Shown here in pieces: positions 54,978 through 63,689 of a stretch of DNA of 64,000 nucleotides. The position numbers and the translations under genes are program-made. Every line of letters starts with the position of its first letter. Position 1 is the first letter of the stretch. A model generated the notes under the pieces. The model did not search any database. It was given only the letters and a program-made list of their open reading frames with translations, and was not told where the DNA came from. Source of the DNA: Paraburkholderia fungorum (GTDB taxonomy: Bacteria > Pseudomonadota > Gammaproteobacteria > Burkholderiales > Burkholderiaceae); NCBI RefSeq assembly GCF_900099835.1, contig NZ_FNKP01000002.1, positions 2,108,001 to 2,172,000 on the forward strand, read 5' to 3'.

Positions 54978-55960
54978 GAATGACGCGGACGATGCATCGC
55001 AGCGTCGCTTTCGGTTGATCCTGCAAGCGCACCCGCTTTTGCAGCCCTTGCGGCAAGACGCGGACGGGTGATCTCGATCGGCCCCATGCGCCCGAACAAT
55101 CCGTCGACCAAACCCCACGCAATCGCGTTGAGCTTGGTCAGCTTGTCGTTTTCCGCGAGGACAATCTGCACGATCTGCCATAGCGTCAGCACATTGGGCA
55201 CGATGGCGACCGGCAGACGCAGGCCGTATTGCAGCCCCAGTTGCATCGCGTTGCGCGCGCTGTAATAGCGACGAAAGCCGGGATGGTTCATCGTCGTCAA
55301 TTCGAGCGAGCCGAGTTTATGGCGACGACGCGAGCCGATCCGATGCAGCAACACCAACGACGGCACCACATACACCGGCACATTGCGCAACAACGCGCGC
55401 AGACAGTATTCGGTATCGACGTGATCGATAAACAGCGCCTCGTCGAAACGGCCGAGCCGCGTGTAAGCCTCACGAGAAATCACACAGCCTGACGAAATCA
55501 GAAATGCGCAGCGCTGCAACGGCACGTCTGCACGCAGAGAAAGTCTTTCGACAGCGAGACCGCTGGTTGCCAGTTCAGGCAGGAAGCGTTGATCGCTTTC
55601 ATCGAAAATGCGCGGGCCCATTAAAAATGCGCGACTGCCTAACGACTCGCAGCGGGCGCGCATCGCAGGAAAGTAGTCGACGGGTGCAGTCGAGTCCTGA
55701 TCGAACAGCGCGACGGCATCGACATCCAGTTGAAATAGCGCGCTCAGGCCGCGATTGAACGCGCCGGCAATGCCGTTGCGATTGCCATTCTGCAATAGCG
55801 CAATACCGGCTTCGTGCAAGCGCAGCGCCGCGTGCCGGTCGGGTTGCGGCGAGTTGTCGACCACCAGCAACCGGTCGCACATGCTGCGCATGGCGACTGC
55901 GCGCGACAATTGCTCCTCGTCCGGGTGAAACAGAATGATCAATGCGCCGAGGGTCGTCAT
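54974..55960 (-). CDS. rhlC: rhamnosyltransferase 2 (RhlC-like, GT2 family)
   Basis: 328 residues from the ATG at 55960, 11 bases after the MFS gene. GT2 features: LGALIILFHPDEEQLSRAV at the start, LLVVDNSPQP, NRNGIAGAFNRGLSALFQLDVDAVALFDQDS (the DxD-like metal site DQDS) and FDEALFIDHVDTEYCLRAL. The pattern matches rhamnosyltransferases of the RfbF/RhlC type. In the rhl context it adds a second rhamnose from dTDP-L-rhamnose to the mono-rhamnolipid. Cytoplasmic, membrane-associated. Confidence 0.9.
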   Translation of the reverse strand: MTTLGALIILFHPDEEQLSRAVAMRSMCDRLLVVDNSPQPDRHAALRLHEAGIALLQNGNRNGIAGAFNRGLSALFQLDVDAVALFDQDSTAPVDYFPAMRARCESLGSRAFLMGPRIFDESDQRFLPELATSGLAVERLSLRADVPLQRCAFLISSGCVISREAYTRLGRFDEALFIDHVDTEYCLRALLRNVPVYVVPSLVLLHRIGSRRRHKLGSLELTTMNHPGFRRYYSARNAMQLGLQYGLRLPVAIVPNVLTLWQIVQIVLAENDKLTKLNAIAWGLVDGLFGRMGPIEITRPRLAARAAKAGALAGSTESDAAMHRPRHS

Positions 55961-55971
55961 CGAAATTCTCC

Positions 55972-57579
55972 TTAGTGGCCGAGCGTCATGGCCGCGCCGC
56001 GTTTCGGACGCGTGAGCCACATCATCGCGGCGAGCGCAAGACAGGTCATGCTCGCCATATAGAACATGTCGCCGGTCGCCATCATGTACGCCTGCTGCTG
56101 CACGACGTGATGCAAAGTAACCAGTTCGCGCGTGCCGTCGATACCCATGCCGTGCAGGCTTTGAACGAAGTGCTGCGTATTGCCGGACGATTTCGTCACC
56201 GATTGCGCGATCACGTCGTAGTGAAACAGCGCGCGGTTATCCCAAAGCGTGACGCTCATCGCAGTGCCGAATGCCGCCGACAACGTGCGCAAAAAATTCG
56301 ACAAGCTGGACGCGGCAGCGAGTTTGTCGTCCGATACGCGCGACAGCGTTGCAGCGGTCAGCGGAATGAAGAAGCACGGCAAGCCAATGCCTTGAATCAA
56401 CCCAGGCGTGATGATCTGCGTGAACGTCATGGTCAGCGTGAAGTGCGCGTTCCACCACAGCACAGCTGCGAACACGAGAAAGCCGAATGTCGCGATTACG
56501 CGTGCGTCGAAACGGGGTGAATAGATGCCGACCAGAATCGAGAACACCAGCGCGAGCACGCCGAGCGGCGCCGTGGCGAGTCCGGCCTGATACGCGGTAT
56601 AGCCCATTACCGCCTGCAACCACAGCGGAAACACCACGCCGACCACCGAAAAACTCATCATGCCGAGCGAGATGATCAACACGCAGAATGAAAAGGTGCG
56701 GTCGCGAAACAGACTCAGGTCGATCACCGGATGCGCTGCGCCCGCTTCCCAGATCAGCAGCGATACGATCGACAACACAGCGACAATCGACAGTACGAGA
56801 ATCAGCGGCGAATCAAACCAGCCGCGATCGTGTCCGAGATCGAGCACGATTTGCAGCGATCCGACACCCAACACCAGCAATGCGATGCCAGGCAGATCTA
56901 TCGGTGCGGCGCGTTCAGCGCGAACGGAGGCTGTCTCGCGCGGGTCGCCACGCAACAGCGTCATGCATACTGTGAACGAAAAGATGCCTATCGGCAGATT
57001 GATCAGGAAGATCCACGGCCACGTAAAGTTGTCGATCAGCCAGCCGCCCACTACCGGGCCGAAGATCGGCGCGAGTAGCACGGTCATGGCCCACAGAGCG
57101 AGTGCTACGACGCGTTTGTCGGGTGGAAAAGTGCGTAGCAGGATGGTTTGCGACAACGGCACCATCGGCCCCGAAAAAAGCCCCTGCAAGGCGCGGCATA
57201 CCACCAGAAGATGAAAGTCACCGGCTACGCCGCAGAGTAGCGATGTCAGCGTAAAAAGGATCACGGCGGAGAGAAACAGCCTTGTTTCGCCGACCCGTTG
57301 CGAAAACCAACCTGTCAGCGGAACAGCAATCGCGGCCGCCACCGAGTACGAACTGATCACCCACGTTCCCTGACTATTGGACACGCCGAGGCTGCCGGAA
57401 ATAGCCGGTACCGCGACGTTGGTGACGGTCGAATCGAGAACTTCGATGAAGGTCGCGAGCGACAACGCAAACGTGAGCAACGCGAGACGTGCTCCGTGGA
57501 TGCCGGCCACTTTCGGTGCCCGGGGCAATCCATTGGAAAGCAAATGGTCGCTTTCCTGTAATGGCGATGTCGCGCTCAT
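55972..57579 (-). CDS. MFS exporter, EmrB/QacA type, of the rhamnolipid operon
   Basis: 535 residues from the ATG at 57579, which overlaps the rhlB stop as ATGA. Fourteen membrane helices; motif D1 EVLDSTVTNVAVPAISG in the first helix, motif C GPVVGGWLIDNFTWPWIFLIN in the fifth. An EmrB homologue with its own HlyD and NodT partners in the operon makes a tripartite pump; rhamnolipids are the likely cargo, as for the corresponding transporter genes in Burkholderia thailandensis and B. pseudomallei rhl clusters. Confidence 0.92.
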   Translation of the reverse strand: MSATSPLQESDHLLSNGLPRAPKVAGIHGARLALLTFALSLATFIEVLDSTVTNVAVPAISGSLGVSNSQGTWVISSYSVAAAIAVPLTGWFSQRVGETRLFLSAVILFTLTSLLCGVAGDFHLLVVCRALQGLFSGPMVPLSQTILLRTFPPDKRVVALALWAMTVLLAPIFGPVVGGWLIDNFTWPWIFLINLPIGIFSFTVCMTLLRGDPRETASVRAERAAPIDLPGIALLVLGVGSLQIVLDLGHDRGWFDSPLILVLSIVAVLSIVSLLIWEAGAAHPVIDLSLFRDRTFSFCVLIISLGMMSFSVVGVVFPLWLQAVMGYTAYQAGLATAPLGVLALVFSILVGIYSPRFDARVIATFGFLVFAAVLWWNAHFTLTMTFTQIITPGLIQGIGLPCFFIPLTAATLSRVSDDKLAAASSLSNFLRTLSAAFGTAMSVTLWDNRALFHYDVIAQSVTKSSGNTQHFVQSLHGMGIDGTRELVTLHHVVQQQAYMMATGDMFYMASMTCLALAAMMWLTRPKRGAAMTLGH

Positions 57580-58886
57580 GAGCCGTGCCCGCTGGCGGCC
57601 AATACGAAAGACGGCACACGTCCCGTGCCCGACCCGCGAACACCAGCGTGCATGAATCCTTCTATGTAGCGCGCGGCGACATTGCAACCGTCCGGTGAAC
57701 TTGCGAGCCGGTCCTGCATCCGGCCACATTGCGTGGCAATGGACGGCGAGCCGAGCACCTGCTCCAGCGCACGTGCCAACGCTTGCGGCTGCAGCGGACC
57801 ATCGAGCCGCACGCCACAGCCACTGGCAGCGACCCGCTGCGCGTTATCGAATTGATCGTGGGCAAAGGGCGTGACGATCTGCGGAATACCTGCTGCATAC
57901 GCAAGCGCCGCTGTGCCGATGCCGCCGTGATGCACCAACGCACGACAGCGCGGCAGGAGCGTTTGCATGGGTACATACCGGCGTTTTATCAGCGCGGGGG
58001 CGTCATGCGATTCGACACACACGTTCGGCGTCAACAGAATGCCGCGCAGTCCCGTATCCTGCAACGTCGCGCTGATGGTCGCGGAATAACGTGCGTGATC
58101 AGTCAGGGTCGAACCGGCCGTAAAAACGACGGGGCGTTCACCTGCGTCTAAAAACGCTTCCAGTTGCGGATCGTGCGTATGCCCTTCCGCATCGTTGAAC
58201 AGCGGAAAGCCACTCAGCCGATGCGGCTCGGGCCAATCCGGCTGAGAGCGCGCGAACCATTCCGGAAAGAGACATAGCACGCCGTCGGTCGAATGCAGCC
58301 ACTGACCAAATATTCGCGTGACTGGATCGAGTCTGAGTTGACCGCGCAATGCATTCAGCGCCGGCCCGCAAACCTTGTCGAGTACCTGCCATTCGATTAA
58401 CCGCAACAGCCCTGCTTTCACCCCGAGCGGCAACCAGTGCGGAATGGTTAATCGCGGATGAGTCGGCGGCGCATACGCGGACAGCAAAGTGGACGGCGAC
58501 ACCTGTACCGACACCAGCGGCACGCGATACAACTCCTGTATCAGTCGCGCCGAAAAAGCCCACAATGTGCCGACCATGATCGTGTCGTCGTCGATCAACG
58601 AAGCGAGCTTGTCGAAATGCGGCTTCAGCGTCGGCGCAATCAACGCCCACAAAGTTCTGAACGAAGTACGCGGATGCCATAGCGCCGGATTCGCCATTGC
58701 CGCTGCATATTCATCAGCCGTTCCAATCGGAACGAATGCAAAGCCTTGCCGTGTGGCTGCGTCCTCGAACGGCGCATGACTGCAGAACACGATCTCGTGC
58801 CCGCGCGAATACAGAGCCGCGCCGATGCCGAGCAGCGGATGCACGTCGCCCGCCGACCCTATCGCGGTGATGATGACCTTCGTCAT
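57576..58886 (-). CDS. rhlB: rhamnosyltransferase 1 catalytic subunit (RhlB)
   Basis: 436 residues, GT1 family with a two-Rossmann GT-B fold. N-terminal VIITAIGSAGDVHPLLGIGAAL and SRGHEIVFCSHAPFEDAA are typical of RhlB and related lipid/sterol glycosyltransferases. The C-terminal donor site is CRALVHHGGIGTAALAYAAG, IPQIVTPFAHDQFDNAQRV. It transfers L-rhamnose from dTDP-rhamnose to the hydroxyalkanoyloxy-alkanoate made by RhlA. It starts seven bases after the methyltransferase gene and overlaps the exporter gene. Confidence 0.94.
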   Translation of the reverse strand: MTKVIITAIGSAGDVHPLLGIGAALYSRGHEIVFCSHAPFEDAATRQGFAFVPIGTADEYAAAMANPALWHPRTSFRTLWALIAPTLKPHFDKLASLIDDDTIMVGTLWAFSARLIQELYRVPLVSVQVSPSTLLSAYAPPTHPRLTIPHWLPLGVKAGLLRLIEWQVLDKVCGPALNALRGQLRLDPVTRIFGQWLHSTDGVLCLFPEWFARSQPDWPEPHRLSGFPLFNDAEGHTHDPQLEAFLDAGERPVVFTAGSTLTDHARYSATISATLQDTGLRGILLTPNVCVESHDAPALIKRRYVPMQTLLPRCRALVHHGGIGTAALAYAAGIPQIVTPFAHDQFDNAQRVAASGCGVRLDGPLQPQALARALEQVLGSPSIATQCGRMQDRLASSPDGCNVAARYIEGFMHAGVRGSGTGRVPSFVLAASGHGS

Positions 58887-58893
58887 GGCGCGC

Positions 58894-59463
58894 TCAGAAC
58901 AGACCGGGGATCAGCGCAGCCACGTCGCGGCGATACTGCGCGTAGGCGCCACCGAAATGCCCGCTCAACCAGCTTTCTTCGATGCGCACCTTATACGCCA
59001 GCGATGCGAAAATCAGCAGCAGCCCCGCCACGCCGCGCCACTCCGCGCCGATTAAAACCGCCCCTGCCAGCGCCAGCAGACAGCCGGTATAGATAGGATG
59101 ACGCACCAGTCCATACGGCCCGCTACGCACCAGCTCGTGGCCTTCCTTCAGCGTTACCGACACGCTCCAGTTGGTGCCGAGATGCAGCCGCGCCCAGACG
59201 GAAAAACCGAGCCCCGCCAGCAGCACTGCGAGACCGGCGAACTGAAGCGAGCCAATCGACTCCAAATTGAACGACCATGCCGCCCCGTTCAGATCCGGCA
59301 ACACGATCAGCGCACCACCGGCAATCAGCGGAATGGATTGCAGCGTGCGCGATCGCGAAGCTTCCTTGCGCGCGGTCTCCTTGACCTGTTTCGACGTCGC
59401 GACCCAATACAACAGCCACAACGTCCACGGTACGACGATGGCCATGCTCTGAGCGATATTCAC
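58894..59463 (-). CDS. isoprenylcysteine carboxyl methyltransferase (ICMT)-family protein within the rhl operon
   Basis: 189 residues with about five membrane helices. The SAM-binding end matches the ICMT/PEMT family: GHELVRSGPYGLVRHPIYTGCLLALAG (the RHPxYxG motif), then EESWLSGHFGGAYAQYRRDVAALIPG, where the E-E, Y and R/V-P pattern is conserved. Family members methylate carboxyl groups or phospholipid amines inside the membrane. Its ATG overlaps the rhlA stop (59460-59463), so it is an integral member of the operon. Carboxyl methylation of the RhlA product or of the rhamnolipid is the obvious hypothesis; bacterial members mostly lack known substrates. Confidence 0.87.
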   Translation of the reverse strand: MNIAQSMAIVVPWTLWLLYWVATSKQVKETARKEASRSRTLQSIPLIAGGALIVLPDLNGAAWSFNLESIGSLQFAGLAVLLAGLGFSVWARLHLGTNWSVSVTLKEGHELVRSGPYGLVRHPIYTGCLLALAGAVLIGAEWRGVAGLLLIFASLAYKVRIEESWLSGHFGGAYAQYRRDVAALIPGLF

Positions 59464-60449
59464 GGTAGTTCAACCTGTTGTAACGAGTGATCGGCGGTGG
59501 CTTGCAATGCAACGTTCGCTACATTCGAGACGTTTGTCATTGCGGATTGCGGCACCGGTAACATCGAAGAACGCGCGGCGAGCGCATCGAAACAGTCGAG
59601 CGCGCGATTCGCCGGCTGTGCGGGCGGCGGCCCGAAATAGTCGAAAATCTCGTTACGCACCTGACGTAAGGCCGCTTTCCCTTCAAGATCGAGAAAATGC
59701 CCCGCCTGCGCGATAGTCGAAAACTCGGCGCGCTGGAGATGCGGCGCGAGCGAACGGGCATCGTCAGGCGTGGTGTATTCGTCCAGCTCGCCATTCAGGA
59801 ACTTCAGACCGCAGTCGATATTGCGGAACTCGCACAGATAATGCTCGGGGCGTATCGCCAGAATCTGCTGGACGTGAAACGCAACCTGCTGCTGCTCGTC
59901 CCGCGGCAGCGACGACAGATAGCGAAAGTTGTAGAGCTTCATGATGCGCGGCAGATGCCGGCCCACGGTATCGTTGAGCAGTTGCGCGGCCTTGAGGTTT
60001 TCACCCGCGGCGATATAGTCGCGCGCTGTACTCACATAAGCGGTCATCGCTTCATTGAGACGCGGCGAGAACGACGCGATCACCGCGCGCTTCACGCTGG
60101 TCCGCGCTCGTGACAGCGCGAGCAGCGACGCCACTCCGCCCCACGATACCGACACGAGAAAGCCCGGCTCGAATAAATCTATTAGATAAAGAAGGATTTC
60201 AACTTCATCGTCTTTTGTCAGAATGAAGTTACCCGCGTTATGCGATTTAGATTGGCCCGCATAAGGCAAATCAAAACATATCGGGTTATAGCGTTCGCCG
60301 AGATATTTAATGGTCTGGCCAAACGACGCCGTAGTGGCAAGCGCGCCGTTGATCAGAATCACGCTCTCGAAGGCCGGATCGAATACGTGACGTTCAACGT
60401 AGACTTTCAGGCCCGCAGGGAGCGGAACAAGGAGCTTTTCGATGGGCAT
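59460..60449 (-). CDS. rhlA: 3-(3-hydroxyalkanoyloxy)alkanoate synthase RhlA
   Basis: 329 residues from the ATG at 60449, alpha/beta-hydrolase fold. Conserved with Pseudomonas RhlA: SVILINGALATTASFGQTIKYL, FDLPYAGQSKSHN, LTKDDEVEILLYLIDLF, SVSWGGVASLLALSR with S102, NGELDEYTT with D223 and GHFLDLEGK with H251, the same residue numbers as the Pseudomonas catalytic triad. It joins two 3-hydroxyacyl groups to form the lipid part of rhamnolipids. The C-terminus is about 30 residues longer than in Pseudomonas. First gene of a seven-gene operon. Confidence 0.95.
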   Translation of the reverse strand: MPIEKLLVPLPAGLKVYVERHVFDPAFESVILINGALATTASFGQTIKYLGERYNPICFDLPYAGQSKSHNAGNFILTKDDEVEILLYLIDLFEPGFLVSVSWGGVASLLALSRARTSVKRAVIASFSPRLNEAMTAYVSTARDYIAAGENLKAAQLLNDTVGRHLPRIMKLYNFRYLSSLPRDEQQQVAFHVQQILAIRPEHYLCEFRNIDCGLKFLNGELDEYTTPDDARSLAPHLQRAEFSTIAQAGHFLDLEGKAALRQVRNEIFDYFGPPPAQPANRALDCFDALAARSSMLPVPQSAMTNVSNVANVALQATADHSLQQVELP

Positions 60450-60883
60450 GGCGTATTCGCATGCGCATGCACAAAGCACGCGCGTACTGATACCGCGCCC
60501 GCATTGGCGGGCGCTTTGCGGCCGTACAACAGGGGATCAGGCCCGTGCAATTTGCCTTTTCCTGCCGGCAAATCCGATCCACCCCGACCGCTACTACATC
60601 AGAGCCGCACCCCCGAAGAAATGCGCATCGGTTTTTTGCAATGCGTTTTAACGCAATGCGCACCAAAACCGGGCTCTTTTGATGCCTCGTAAATTTCTTA
60701 TATAAACTATTTGAAAGGATGACTTAAAAACAGTCGTTCCTTTTCACCAGCCAGTCTGCACCCAAAGCCGTGAAGACTAGATGTCAATATACGATAGAGA
60801 ACTCCTTTTTAAAACAATTTCAAAACTATTTTTTTCTCGAATCTAATTCATGCATGAGGCATGCAATGCGTTGCCCTGCTGTT
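60450..60883. promoter_or_regulatory. upstream region of the rhamnolipid operon
   Basis: About 430 bases without a credible gene. The part near 60630-60660 carries GCAATGCG twice (60638-60645 and 60653-60660) around TGCGTTTTAACGCA, a small inverted repeat, and GCAATGCG again at 60866-60873. The stretch 60690-60850 is AT-rich and includes several TTGAC/TTTTAA-like promoter elements on the minus strand. I saw no clear lux box. Confidence 0.45.
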
Positions 60884-62149
60884 TCAAAGCTGCGTATCAA
60901 GTAGACGCACACACTTCTCGATCAGCTTCTCCGTGAGCGGACGATGCGTCCATGCTTCAAACGTGACTTGCCGGGATTTTGTAATGTCGTCAGCGAACGT
61001 GGCTGTCTGCAGTTTCGCGAAGTCGCGATCATAGATATTCAGATTGGCCTCGTCATTCAACTTGAACGAGCGGCTATCGAAATTGGTGGAGCCGACCGAG
61101 ACGAGGTACTCGTCCACTATCAGTAGCTTGCAGTGAAACATGGTCGGCTGGTACTCGTATATTTCGACTCCTGCCTTAAGCAGATCCCCCCAGCAGCCAC
61201 GCGACGCCTCTCTCACCGTGTGCGTATCGATGTGTTTTCCCGGTGTGATGATCTGCACTTTCACGCCGCGTTTCGCGGCCTCGACGATTGCATTGATAGT
61301 CAGCTTGTCGGGCACGAAGTACGCGCTCGCGAGATGAATGCTGTTGGTAGCCGCTGTGATCGCCATGAGATACATCAACTGCATGTCGTCGCTGCCGCCC
61401 GACGGCGAACTGCTGAACATATGCGCGAGGCCGTCGCCCTGAGCGTCCATGTGAGGAAAGTAGTCCGGGCCGTGCAGTACATTGCCGGTGGCCTTTACCC
61501 AGTTGTCCATGAAAACGGCTTGCATGTGTCCAACCACAGGACCGGCCACTCGAAAATGCGAATCGCGCCAATGCTTTTCATCCTGCGCGTGACCCGTCCA
61601 TTCCGGCGCAATGCCGACACCGCCAGTAAAGCCGATATGTCCGTCTATCACCAGTAGCTTGCGGTGGGTGCGGTCGTTCATTCGGCCGAGCCCTGTCCAA
61701 TGCGGCTTGTGATACTGGATAACTTCCGCGCCCGCGTCCCGCAACATGTTCAGGTAGCGCTTATCCATTTTCGACGACCCGACCCAGTCGAGAAGCACGT
61801 GGACGGCGACACCTTCCCGTGCTTTATCCGCGAGGGCGCGCGCAATCTGTTCGCCTACGTCGCCCGACCAGTAAATGAACGTTTCAAACGTGATGGATTG
61901 ACGCGCGGAACGAATACCTTCGAGCATCGAAGGAAAAATCTGATCGCCGTTGAGCAGCATCTCGAAGCGATTGCCCGAGATAACCGGTGGACCGAGCAGA
62001 AGCCCCATCGAGCGGAGGAATTGTGGATCGTCGCTCGCATAGAGACGCTCGATCTTGTGTTCGATCTTCTTCTCGCCGCTCGACAGATTGGCTATCACCA
62101 GAATGACGATGAGCGTGACGAACGCGGTGATGAGAATAGTCAGCAGCAT
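60884..62149 (-). CDS. cardiolipin synthase-like phospholipase D family protein
   Basis: 421 residues. One N-terminal membrane helix (about 3-24) and two PLD/HKD motifs, THRKLLVIDGHIGFTGGVGI and FHCKLLIVDEYLVSVGSTNFDSRS, each with the His-Lys-Asp set needed for phosphatidyl transfer. The layout fits the short ClsB/ClsC-type cardiolipin synthases rather than the two-helix ClsA. It probably condenses phosphatidylglycerol in the inner membrane. It is on the same strand as rhlA but 430 bases upstream, so a separate transcript is likely. Confidence 0.88.
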   Translation of the reverse strand: MLLTILITAFVTLIVILVIANLSSGEKKIEHKIERLYASDDPQFLRSMGLLLGPPVISGNRFEMLLNGDQIFPSMLEGIRSARQSITFETFIYWSGDVGEQIARALADKAREGVAVHVLLDWVGSSKMDKRYLNMLRDAGAEVIQYHKPHWTGLGRMNDRTHRKLLVIDGHIGFTGGVGIAPEWTGHAQDEKHWRDSHFRVAGPVVGHMQAVFMDNWVKATGNVLHGPDYFPHMDAQGDGLAHMFSSSPSGGSDDMQLMYLMAITAATNSIHLASAYFVPDKLTINAIVEAAKRGVKVQIITPGKHIDTHTVREASRGCWGDLLKAGVEIYEYQPTMFHCKLLIVDEYLVSVGSTNFDSRSFKLNDEANLNIYDRDFAKLQTATFADDITKSRQVTFEAWTHRPLTEKLIEKCVRLLDTQL

Positions 62150-62305
62150 GCGTGGGCCTCGATGCTAGTCGGCAGGACGCCCATGTGCGCCTGCGGTTTG
62201 ACGAAAGAGTACCGGACCTCGGGTCCGGCTCTTAACCACGCAGGCAGCACGCATTGCGCGTGCCCATTGCGGGACCGCGCTTTGCTACTCCCCTTTCTAT
62301 TTCAC

Positions 62306-62791
62306 TTATCTGACCAGCGAGAAAGCTTCACGGATGGCAATTTCACCGGCGCCATAGACACCGACCACGGTAACGTCCGACGCCACACATTCAAACGTCG
62401 AACCGAGGAATGTAATGACGAAATGACGCGGCGTAGGTCCCGCCGATGCAACTGCTGCAATCTCCGCCGTCAGCGACGAGTTCACTACTTCGTGAACCGA
62501 GTAACCGAGCAAGCCTTGCGCGACGAGCGGATGAATGTCGAGATCGCTTTCTCCCGGCGGCCCCAGCCGATGAAACACGGTGTCTGGAAAGAGGACCGCA
62601 CAGAAAGGATCGTCGTCGGGATCGAATGGACCGAACCGCTCAAAGTCCGCTTCCGCGATCGGATAAGCCAGAATTACCCGGCGGTCGCTGGCGACAATGA
62701 AGGGTTCGGCGGCATCGGCTGCGGGATGAGGAACGGAGTCCAGCAGGACGACCTGGTCTTCCTGCTGGGTTGAATCGAACGTGCTGGTCAT
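62306..62791 (-). CDS. hypothetical protein
   Basis: 161 residues, soluble, acidic at the N-terminus, with no signal peptide or membrane helix. Mixed alpha/beta character: DRRVILAYPIAEADFERFGPFDPDDDPFCAVLFPD, then RHFVITFLGSTFECVASDVTVVG. I do not recognise a family or any catalytic motif. It is 22 bases downstream of the H-NS-like gene on the same strand and probably cotranscribed with it. Confidence 0.7.
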   Translation of the reverse strand: MTSTFDSTQQEDQVVLLDSVPHPAADAAEPFIVASDRRVILAYPIAEADFERFGPFDPDDDPFCAVLFPDTVFHRLGPPGESDLDIHPLVAQGLLGYSVHEVVNSSLTAEIAAVASAGPTPRHFVITFLGSTFECVASDVTVVGVYGAGEIAIREAFSLVR

Positions 62792-62813
62792 CTACTTCAC
62801 AACTCCGTTGCGC

Positions 62814-63689
62814 TCAGGCGCCTGCTTGTACCGCAGGGGTTTGCGGCGCGGCTGCGGGAGCAGCAGGAGCGACGGTTTTAGCGGCTGCTTTGCGGCCCGG
62901 AGCCTTCTTTGCTGCTTTGGTCGCCACTTTAGTTGCCGCTTTAGTCCCCGCTTTTTTTGCGGCCGGCTTCTTCGCCGCTACTTTGCGGGTTACCGCGGTT
63001 GCCTTTTTGGCGACAGTCTTTTTAGCGGCGGCCGCCTTTTTAGCGACGACTTTCTTTGCCGCCGCTTTCTTGCTTACTGCACCACTAGTGGCCGCCGATT
63101 TCGTCTTGCCGGCTTTTGCCGACACCTTCTTCGCCGCTTTACTCGCCGTATTGCTAGCCGCTGCCGCCGCGCTGTCGATCAGGAATTTGCTGCGATCCCT
63201 GACGCTTGCGAGCCAGGCGGGTGCGGGACCACGGCCGCTCCATGTCGCGCCCGTTTTCGGGTTCAGGTACTTGGGAGGTTGCGCGCCTTTCGGCTGGCCC
63301 TTGCTCTTTGCGGAACTGACAACCGCCTTTGCCACCGACTTCAATTCGCTTGCACCGTCGACCAGAAACTGAGTCCGGTCTTTTACATTGGCAATCCAGC
63401 CAGGCGCGCGGCCATGGCCCGTCCAGGTGGCGCCTGTTTTATGGTCGCGGTATTTCGCTGGTTTAGCCGAACCGGGAGCTTTCGCCTTGACGCCGGTGGC
63501 GTGGCCATTCAGAGCTCGCGCGGCACGCTTCGCCCTTGCTTTGGCTTCGATATCCTCAGTAGTCAAACCGTGCCTGAGCATCAGGTCACGAATCTGATCG
63601 ACTGCGACTTGTGCTTTTCTGGCAATCAGCACGTCGGCTTGCGCCTGGAGTTTTTTCAGTTTGGCTTGAATCTGCTCTAGTGTAGGCAT
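62814..63689 (-). CDS. H-NS-family nucleoid protein with two DNA-binding domains and H1-like tail
   Basis: 291 residues, against about 135 for ordinary H-NS. The N-terminal coiled coil (1-60, LEQIQAKLKKLQAQADVLIARK) is the oligomerisation part. Two copies of the H-NS DNA-binding domain follow: PAKYRDHKTGATWTGHGRAPGWI (about 77-99) and PPKYLNPKTGATWSGRGPAPAWL (about 138-160), each with the AT-hook-like TWxGxGxxP loop. The last 120 residues are Lys/Ala-rich (KKAAAKK, AAKKPAAKKA), like bacterial histone H1. Preceded by a strong GGAGGA ribosome site at 63695-63700. It should bind and bridge AT-rich DNA and silence foreign genes. Confidence 0.93.
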   Translation of the reverse strand: MPTLEQIQAKLKKLQAQADVLIARKAQVAVDQIRDLMLRHGLTTEDIEAKARAKRAARALNGHATGVKAKAPGSAKPAKYRDHKTGATWTGHGRAPGWIANVKDRTQFLVDGASELKSVAKAVVSSAKSKGQPKGAQPPKYLNPKTGATWSGRGPAPAWLASVRDRSKFLIDSAAAAASNTASKAAKKVSAKAGKTKSAATSGAVSKKAAAKKVVAKKAAAAKKTVAKKATAVTRKVAAKKPAAKKAGTKAATKVATKAAKKAPGRKAAAKTVAPAAPAAAPQTPAVQAGA

